Assembly (NCBI GenBank): GCA_009704705.1
Contig: WLDR01000055.1
Coordinates: 1 to 8,809, forward strand
Length of the DNA stretch: 8,809 nucleotides
DNA from: Actinomycetota bacterium
Lineage (GTDB): Bacteria > Actinomycetota > Actinomycetes > Actinomycetales > Microbacteriaceae
Direction of reading: 5' to 3'
The translations under genes and the position numbers were made by a program. The notes below the pieces were generated by a model. That model was not told the origin of the DNA. It searched no databases and was given only the letters and a program-made list of their open reading frames with translations. Below are positions 1 through 4,879 of the stretch, in pieces. Numbering within the stretch: position 1 is the stretch's first letter; every line of letters begins with the position of its first letter.

Positions 1-584
1 ACAGGAACCTCAGCGCGCTTGGGGCGACGCACCAGCGTGGTACGCAGCTTGTCGAGCTCGACGTCGAGGTAACCAGGCACGGGAGGGAGCAAATCCACGT
101 GGCCGCCGGCAGCAGCAACCTGGAATGGCTCCATGCCCTCACTGCGCTCACGAACCTGAATGACCTGACCCGGCTTGACACGGAACGAGGGGCGGTCAAC
201 GAGCTGACCGTCGACCGTGATGTGGCGGTGAACAACCATCTGCCGCGACTGGGCCTGCGTGCGAGCGAAGCCCGAACGAAGTACCAACGCGTCGAGGCGC
301 ATCTCGAGCAGCTCGACCAGGTTCTCGCCGGTCAGGCCGTCGGTGCGACGGGCTTCCTGGAATACGCGGCGAAGCTGTGCTTCGCGAATGCCGTACTGAG
401 CGCGGAGGCGCTGCTTCTCGCGAAGACGAACGGCGTAGTCACTGTCTGTCTTGCGCTTGGTGCGGCCGTGCTCACCCGGAGCGTAAGGACGCTTCTCGAG
501 GTACTTGGCGGCCTTTGGGGTCAGCGGGATGCCGAGCGCACGGCTCAGGCGGGTCTTGCTGCGGGTACGTGCTTTGTCAGACAC
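1..584 (-). CDS. rpsD: 30S ribosomal protein S4 (partial, C-terminal end missing)
   Basis: S4 is a primary 16S rRNA-binding protein that nucleates assembly of the 30S body and helps maintain decoding accuracy. The frame reads leftward from a GTG at 582-584 (MSDKARTRSKTRLSRALGIP...) through 194 full codons and leaves the window in ...KRAEVP(V), probably 10-20 residues short of the end. The N-terminal rRNA-binding domain covers about residues 1-92 and contains KRPYAPGEHGR (31-41). The S4 RNA-binding fold follows at about 93-145, with EMRLDALVLRSGFA, then QSRQMVVHRHITVDG. The N-terminus lacks both the common MARYTGP start and zinc-binding cysteines, which is the C-minus form typical of Micrococcales. 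The GTG start is supported by an AAAGGA Shine-Dalgarno sequence four bases upstream and by alignment with family N-termini. It lies downstream of rarA on the same strand. Identification is certain; only the missing end is unknown. Confidence 0.97.
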   Translation of the reverse strand, partial: MSDKARTRSKTRLSRALGIPLTPKAAKYLEKRPYAPGEHGRTKRKTDSDYAVRLREKQRLRAQYGIREAQLRRVFQEARRTDGLTGENLVELLEMRLDALVLRSGFARTQAQSRQMVVHRHITVDGQLVDRPSFRVKPGQVIQVRERSEGMEPFQVAAAGGHVDLLPPVPGYLDVELDKLRTTLVRRPKRAEVP

Positions 585-588
585 GATT

Positions 589-594
589 TCCTTT
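589..594 (-). promoter_or_regulatory. Shine-Dalgarno sequence of rpsD
   Basis: On the minus strand this reads AAAGGA, inside the purine run GAAAGGAAA, four bases before the GTG start of rpsD. It decides the start, because no ATG is available at the correct N-terminus. Confidence 0.7.
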
Positions 595-736
595 CGGTTT
601 TCTCAACGTAGATACCGCACGCACGGATGGCGCACGAAGAATGAGAGGTGTTGCCAGGAGCCCGGCTACAGGGCTTTTCCAGATCTTCTCTTTAGGTCGA
701 CGCAGCCGCACGCGAACTAAGAAAACAGGCGTTGCA

Positions 737-745
737 ACTTTAGCA
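737..745 (-). promoter_or_regulatory. Possible extended -10 promoter for rpsD
   Basis: The minus strand reads TGCTAAAGT, which fits an extended -10 pattern (TGnTAnnnT). It lies 22 bases after the rarA stop codon. No good -35 hexamer is visible 16-18 bases upstream. If it is used, transcription would start near position 730 and give a leader of about 145 bases before rpsD. This comes from motif reading only. Read-through from rarA is the alternative way to express rpsD. Confidence 0.35.
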
Positions 746-766
746 CGACGATTGTGCGCGCTTTGT

Positions 767-2089
767 CTACTCACCGCGCAGAATGCGCCGAATGCGAGCC
801 AAGCGCTCACCCATGCTCGCTTCAGCCCCACGATCCGTCGGAACGTAATACTCCGTTTCGCTCAGTTGCTCTGGCAGGTAGTCCTGTCGAGCAATGCCGT
901 GCGGCTCGTCGTGCGCGTAGACGTATCCCTTGCCGTGCCCGAGTGACTTTGCGCCCGGATAGCTGCCGTCCCGCAAATGCTTCGGCACCGCGCCGGATCG
1001 GCCAGAACGAACATCCTCGATTGCAGAGTTAATGGCGTTGTAGGCAGCATTCGACTTCGGACTCGATGCGAGAAAGATCGTTGCCTCCGCCAGTGGGATG
1101 CGCCCCTCCGGCATTCCGATGAAGGCAACGGCATCCGCCGCGGCCACCGCGACCTCCAACGCGCGAGGTTCGGCGAGTCCAATGTCTTCGGACGCCGAGA
1201 TGATGAGCCGGCGCGCAATGAACCGAGGGTCTTCGCCTGCCTCGATCATGCGAGCCAAGTAGTGGATGGCCGCATCAGCGTCACTGCCGCGAATCGACTT
1301 GATGAAGGCCGAGATAACGTCGTAGTGCTCATCGCCCTGTCGGTCATAACGCAAGAGTGCTCGGTCTACCGCCTGAGAAACGATCTCGGGTGTTACGGAG
1401 TCCGCCTTGGTTGCGAGCGCGACATTCGCGGAAGCTTCAAGACTCGTCAGGGCCCTACGTGCGTCCCCAGCCGAAAACCTCACGATTGCAGCTAGCGCTT
1501 CGTCAGAAACGCTCACCCGGGAATCGAGCCCGTGAGGAGCTTCAATTGCGCTCATCAAAAGCTTCGTGATGTCGTCGTCGTTGAGTGACTCCAGACGCAA
1601 GAGAAGGCTCCTCGACAACAGTGGAGTGACGACGCTGAACGACGGGTTCTCGGTTGTTGCGGCAATCAGCGTCACAATGCCGTTCTCAACACCGGGAAGC
1701 AGCGCATCCTGTTGGGCCTTATTGAAGCGGTGAATCTCATCAAGAAAGAGCAAGGTGGAGGTTCCAAACATTTCACGATTTGTCCGGGCCTTTTCCATGA
1801 CCTCCCGCACGTCCTTGACGCCGGCCGTCACTGCGGATAACTCGACAAAGGCTCTTTTGCTCTGCGTCGCGATGACATGCGCGATACTCGTTTTTCCGGT
1901 TCCGGGAGGACCCCACAAGATCACGGAGACACCTGTTGTCGAGTCAGGGCTCGCGAGTTGCGACAGTGGTGATCCTGGCTTCAACAGGTGACCCTGACCG
2001 GCGATATCGGTCAGCTCTCGCGGACGCATGCGAACGGCCAGTGGAGCGGTTCCGCCACCAAGACCCGGATTCACTTCTGCCACGTTCAT
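767..2089 (-). CDS. rarA: Replication-associated recombination protein A, AAA+ ATPase (RarA/MgsA)
   Basis: This is a cytoplasmic ATPase of the clamp-loader-like RarA/MgsA/WRNIP1 family, which acts at stalled or damaged replication forks. At 440 residues it is full length for the family. Visible motifs are Walker A GPPGTGKT (60-67), Walker B LLFLDEIH (113-120), sensor 1 ATTEN (144-148), an arginine-finger LLSR (157-160) and sensor 2 GDARRAL (208-214). The C-terminal oligomerisation region follows, with the family-typical SEDIGLA (300-306), GMPEGRIPLAEA (325-336) and the stretch VPKHLRDGSYPGAKSLGHGKGY (about 368-389). The ATG at 2087-2089 is preceded by GGAG with a seven-base gap, and in-frame stops lie just upstream, so the start is secure. 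It is divergent from the cyclophilin gene, and rpsD lies downstream on the same strand. All catalytic residues look intact. Confidence 0.96.
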   Translation of the reverse strand: MNVAEVNPGLGGGTAPLAVRMRPRELTDIAGQGHLLKPGSPLSQLASPDSTTGVSVILWGPPGTGKTSIAHVIATQSKRAFVELSAVTAGVKDVREVMEKARTNREMFGTSTLLFLDEIHRFNKAQQDALLPGVENGIVTLIAATTENPSFSVVTPLLSRSLLLRLESLNDDDITKLLMSAIEAPHGLDSRVSVSDEALAAIVRFSAGDARRALTSLEASANVALATKADSVTPEIVSQAVDRALLRYDRQGDEHYDVISAFIKSIRGSDADAAIHYLARMIEAGEDPRFIARRLIISASEDIGLAEPRALEVAVAAADAVAFIGMPEGRIPLAEATIFLASSPKSNAAYNAINSAIEDVRSGRSGAVPKHLRDGSYPGAKSLGHGKGYVYAHDEPHGIARQDYLPEQLSETEYYVPTDRGAEASMGERLARIRRILRGE

Positions 2090-2128
2090 CAGGCTACTCC
2101 GACGCGTTCGGCGGGTGGGTCGTCATCT

Positions 2129-2134
2129 ATTAGA
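2129..2134 (-). promoter_or_regulatory. Possible -10 element for rarA
   Basis: On the minus strand this reads TCTAAT, five of six matches to TATAAT, inside the run TCTAATAGAT. It lies about 40 bases before the rarA start and would give a leader of roughly 30 bases. I see no recognisable -35 hexamer at 16-18 bases, so the call rests on the -10 alone. Confidence 0.3.
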
Positions 2135-2198
2135 TTCGAACCTGTTGACTTGCGCCGGAATAACCGCGCTCCGCTAGAGGTAAGGGAACTCCCCCATC

Positions 2199-2969
2199 GT
2201 GTCTGCTCAGAAAAATTCCAAGACTGATCGCGTTGCTCGAGACCGCGTTCGTGCATACGAAGCGCGTCAAGAAGTTCACACTCGCGTGATTTCTCGCCGC
2301 AAGCGGGACAACATCATCGCAGCTATCGCAGTTGCTGCCATCACTCTCGTTGTGGTCGGCGCGCAATTCACGCGTGTTGCTTTGTTTCCTGAGGGTTCGA
2401 CATCCTCTTCTGCTGTTCCAACGCCTGAACCGGAAACACAGCCTGTGCCCGACGCATCAATTTCTGAGAACCGCACGTGGACCGGTTCCTTGCTGATCAA
2501 CGGCGTCTCGCTGGGCATTGAACTCGATGGAGCACTCGCACCTCAGGCCGTGGCTAGCACGATTTCACTCGCCGCATCCGGCTTCTATAACGATGTCTCC
2601 TGCCATCGACTGACCACCTCGGGAATCTTCGTACTCCAGTGCGGTGATCCAAAGGGAGACGGCACAGGTGGGCCGGGTTACGTGTACGGCCCGATTGAGA
2701 ATTCGCCGGCCGACAATATCTACCCAGCGGGCACGATTGCAATGGCTCGTCAAGGAGGAAACGCCGCAACCCAGGGGAGCCAGTTCTTCCTTGTCTACGC
2801 CGACAGTGTTATTCCGAGTGATGCTGCCGGTGGTTACACCGTAATCGGTCGAATCACGAGCGGCCTGGACTCCCTCATCGCAAACGTCATTGATGCCGGC
2901 GTTGAGAATGGCGCTACGGATGGCCGACCTGTCGTGCCTGCGAAAATCTCGGCCTTTACCCTGCAGTAG
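2199..2969 (+). CDS. Membrane-anchored cyclophilin-type peptidyl-prolyl cis-trans isomerase
   Basis: This is predicted to catalyse cis-trans isomerisation of X-Pro bonds outside the cytoplasmic membrane. Residues 1-38 are strongly basic (SRRKRDN at 32-38) and are followed by one hydrophobic segment (about 39-58). That arrangement predicts an N-in anchor or uncleaved signal. A Pro/Ser/Thr/Glu-rich linker (about 64-90) leads to a cyclophilin domain (about 95-256). Visible active-site elements are HR (R137, like human CypA R55), FVLQCGD (144-150, like FMCQGGD), GTIAMAR (178-184) and QGSQFF (192-197). The CypA His126 position appears to be Tyr (GGYTVIG), and the loop Trp is not evident. The start is GTG at 2199-2201. 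The purine-rich GAGGTAAGGG lies 12 bases upstream, which is rather far. The N-terminal RDRVRAYEARQEVH resembles actinobacterial homologues, supporting this start. The DUF349 gene follows 61 bases downstream. Confidence 0.92.
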   Translation: MSAQKNSKTDRVARDRVRAYEARQEVHTRVISRRKRDNIIAAIAVAAITLVVVGAQFTRVALFPEGSTSSSAVPTPEPETQPVPDASISENRTWTGSLLINGVSLGIELDGALAPQAVASTISLAASGFYNDVSCHRLTTSGIFVLQCGDPKGDGTGGPGYVYGPIENSPADNIYPAGTIAMARQGGNAATQGSQFFLVYADSVIPSDAAGGYTVIGRITSGLDSLIANVIDAGVENGATDGRPVVPAKISAFTLQ

Positions 2970-2986
2970 CCATTCGCGGGCGGGCG

Positions 2987-2992
2987 TAGGCT
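2987..2992 (+). promoter_or_regulatory. Possible -10 element for the DUF349 gene
   Basis: TAGGCT fits the actinobacterial -10 pattern TAnnnT and sits in the 61-base gap after the cyclophilin gene. The start codon would lie about 30 bases past a transcription start near 2999. No clear -35 is seen. The flanks GCGT and ACGC are complementary, so the same bases could form a short hairpin instead. A purine run (AAGAGAGAAG, 3013-3022) before the ATG at 3031 is the likely ribosome binding site. Confidence 0.3.
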
Positions 2993-3030
2993 AAGACGCG
3001 CAATCCAAGATTCAAGAGAGAAGCACAATC

Positions 3031-4251
3031 ATGACTGATAAGCCGTGGGGGCGCGTTGACGCCGAAGGCAATGTTTATTGCCGAACCGCCGAGGGCGAAC
3101 GTCCTGTCGGCGCTTATCCCGATGTCAGTGGTGACGAAGCACTCGCGTTCTTCGAGCGCAAATTCGGTGATCTCTCCCTCGCAATCTCTCTCTTGGAACA
3201 ACGCCTCAAGCGCGGCGCCCCGGCAGCCGACCTTCAGGCAAATGCCGAGACTCTGAGAGCCGGTGTCGTTGCGGGATATGGCGTTGGCGATTTTGCTGCC
3301 CTCGAGAAGCGTCTCGATGGCATCGACGCTGAGTTGTCGAAGCTTCAGGATGCCCAGACCGAGCAATCGGAAGAAGCAACCGCGGCAGCAGTTGCGGAAC
3401 GCACTTCCATCGTCGAAGAGATCGAGAAGCTCGCGAGTTCTGTGACGGAGTCGTCGAATTGGAAGTCGCTCGGCGCGTCCGTAGACGCGTTGTTCATTCA
3501 GTGGCAAGAGCACCAAAAATCGAATCCGAAGTTCCCCAAGTCAGTTGCGAACGATCTGTGGAAGAGATTCCGCACAGCCCGCTCCACGATCGACCACGGT
3601 CGACGGACTCACTTTGCTCAGGTTGACGCCCGCAACAAAGAGAGCAAGTCGGCTAAAGAGGAACTGATCAAGAAGGCTGAGGCCTTGAGCTCAAAGGGCG
3701 CTTCTGGTATTCCGGCGTACCGGGCACTGTTGGACGATTGGAAACTCGCGCCTCGCGCTGGTCGCAAACTCGACGACGCGCTGTGGGCACGTTTCAAAGC
3801 CGCGGGCGACGCTCTGTACTCTGCAAAGGCCGCTGAGGTTGCTGCTGAAGATGAGTCGTTTGGCGAGAATCTCAAGGTCAAAGAGGCGATTTTGCTGGAG
3901 GCCGAGCCAATTCTGTCCATGACTGATAGAACTCAGGCACGTAACGCGCTGACGGCGATTGCGAAAAAGTGGGATGCTGCCGGAAAAGTTCCCCGCTCGG
4001 CAATGAAATCCATCGAAGACCGCATGCGCAAAATTGAGGCCGCCGTTCGCAAGCTGGACGAGGCTCACTGGGATGCAACCAATCCCGAGCGCGTCGCGCG
4101 CCAATCCGGTCTCGCATCAGCATTGACCGACAAGATCGCCAAGCTCGAATCTGAACTGGCTGGCGCCCAGGCCGCTAATGATGAACGTAAAATCAAGGAG
4201 ATTTCAGCTGCGCTGGAGACCCAGAAGTCTTGGCTCACCGTCCTCGGCTAG
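3031..4251 (+). CDS. DUF349 domain-containing protein (three repeats)
   Basis: The molecular role of DUF349 proteins in actinobacteria is not established to my knowledge, and I assign no function. The 406-residue product has no signal peptide or membrane segment, so it is probably cytoplasmic. An N-terminal module (about 5-62) contains WGRVDAEGNVYCRTAEGERPVG and then an acidic helical segment, as is usual in actinobacterial members. A predicted coiled coil (about 85-140) is rich in Glu, Lys and Ala. Three DUF349-like helical repeats follow. Their repeating signature is a Trp-containing helix, then LW or a related pair, then RF-like residues: IQWQEH...DLWKRFRTA (156-184), LLDDWK...ALWARFKAA (233-258) and IAKKWDAAGKVPRSAMKSIEDRM (310-332). 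A C-terminal coiled coil spans about 355-402. The ATG at 3031 is preceded by a purine-rich stretch. It lies between the cyclophilin and the AbiEi-like gene. Confidence 0.9.
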   Translation: MTDKPWGRVDAEGNVYCRTAEGERPVGAYPDVSGDEALAFFERKFGDLSLAISLLEQRLKRGAPAADLQANAETLRAGVVAGYGVGDFAALEKRLDGIDAELSKLQDAQTEQSEEATAAAVAERTSIVEEIEKLASSVTESSNWKSLGASVDALFIQWQEHQKSNPKFPKSVANDLWKRFRTARSTIDHGRRTHFAQVDARNKESKSAKEELIKKAEALSSKGASGIPAYRALLDDWKLAPRAGRKLDDALWARFKAAGDALYSAKAAEVAAEDESFGENLKVKEAILLEAEPILSMTDRTQARNALTAIAKKWDAAGKVPRSAMKSIEDRMRKIEAAVRKLDEAHWDATNPERVARQSGLASALTDKIAKLESELAGAQAANDERKIKEISAALETQKSWLTVLG

Positions 4252-4266
4252 CTGATACGAGGGTGC

Positions 4267-4275
4267 TTATCCACA
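4267..4275 (+). promoter_or_regulatory. Perfect DnaA-box sequence (TTATCCACA)
   Basis: TTATCCACA matches the strongest consensus DnaA box at all nine positions. It is single: I see no second copy in the gap between the DUF349 gene (stop at 4251) and the next start (4328). It lies just upstream of a weak -10-like TAGTGT (4292-4297), roughly where a -35 would be expected. Binding by DnaA and any regulatory effect are inference. A lone 9-mer can also occur by chance. Confidence 0.4.
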
Positions 4276-4327
4276 GAACGTGAATCGGCCCTAGTGTTCG
4301 CGCGCACATTGCTGCACAGTTTCGAGC

Positions 4328-4879
4328 ATGCTTGCTTTCTCGGTTCTGCAGACGCGCTTCTCGGTGACTGAAGTCTGCGCCATGCGGGTTGACGGTGAAT
4401 CCTGGCCGGTCGGTAGCGCCGACGTCGTAATCGACATGCCCATTGACACACATGCTCGAATTGCCGTCATTGCGTCCGAGCTACCAGATGGTCTCGTGGT
4501 GATGGGAGTGGCGGCTGCCTGGGTCTGGGGCTGCATGCCGGCCATTCCGGACAAACGTGACGTCGCTCGTGCCGATGGACTGCGTCTCGGAACAACATTG
4601 CCCCAGCACTTTCGAATTCGAGACGTCTTCTGGACTGACGGAGACATCGTCACCACCAACGCGGGCGCAGTTACATCGATCCCCCGTACCATGCTCGACA
4701 TCGCACGTTACGAAACACGCTTATCTGAGAAAGAGATTCTGCGTGTGCTCTGCGACCTCAACCAACTACTTCCCTGTTCACGCGAAGACGCGCTGCAGAG
4801 ACTGCACGCCACTGCACACCTTCCCTACAAATCCCGGGCGTTGGAGCGACTCGCCAAATCACAAGATCCGGCTGCCTAG
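4328..4879 (+). CDS. AbiEi-like (type IV antitoxin-like) small protein, function unknown
   Basis: This 183-residue protein is probably cytoplasmic. It resembles the short actinobacterial proteins usually annotated as AbiEi-family antitoxin-like or as the N-terminal part of DUF559 endonuclease-like proteins. The signs are VAAAWVWGC (61-68, the family's A-A-W-x-x-G motif), a central basic stretch with RIRDV (96-100), and TSIPRTMLDIAR (116-127, the conserved S-x-P-R-T-x-x-D-x-A-R motif). The end is a helical tail (SRALERLAKSQD, 169-180). It has no DUF559 nuclease domain and no AbiEii nucleotidyltransferase neighbour, so I do not infer toxin-antitoxin activity. ATG 4328 is the first in-frame start after an in-frame TAG at 4292. 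Its ribosome binding site is weak, and ATG 4382 is an alternative start. The stop overlaps the stop of rel on the other strand. Family membership is a moderate-confidence call from motifs only. Confidence 0.7.
   Translation: MLAFSVLQTRFSVTEVCAMRVDGESWPVGSADVVIDMPIDTHARIAVIASELPDGLVVMGVAAAWVWGCMPAIPDKRDVARADGLRLGTTLPQHFRIRDVFWTDGDIVTTNAGAVTSIPRTMLDIARYETRLSEKEILRVLCDLNQLLPCSREDALQRLHATAHLPYKSRALERLAKSQDPAA

Noticed and set aside
99..611. Open frame of 170 codons on the plus strand opposite rpsD
   Set aside because: It is antisense to an unmistakable ribosomal protein gene, shows no family motif and has no convincing ribosome binding site. It is a by-product of the codon bias of rpsD.
2131..2144. 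tRNA T-arm-like sequence (GGTTCGAATC on the minus strand) in the rarA/cyclophilin gap
   Set aside because: The bases flanking the T-loop-like core do not form a five-pair stem, and no acceptor, D or anticodon arm can be built around it. It is chance resemblance.
2145..2150. TTGACT as a -35 hexamer for the cyclophilin gene
   Set aside because: The hexamer is good, but no -10-like sequence lies 15-19 bases downstream (those bases are GC-rich). I did not list a promoter.
2956..3516. Open frame of 186 codons on the minus strand opposite the DUF349 gene
   Set aside because: It is antisense to a coiled-coil coding region whose regular codon pattern suppresses stops on the other strand. No motif, no ribosome binding site.
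4242..4262. CCTCG/CGAGG inverted repeat across the DUF349 stop codon as a terminator
   Set aside because: The stem is only five pairs with an 11-base loop, and no T run follows. It is too weak to call an intrinsic terminator.
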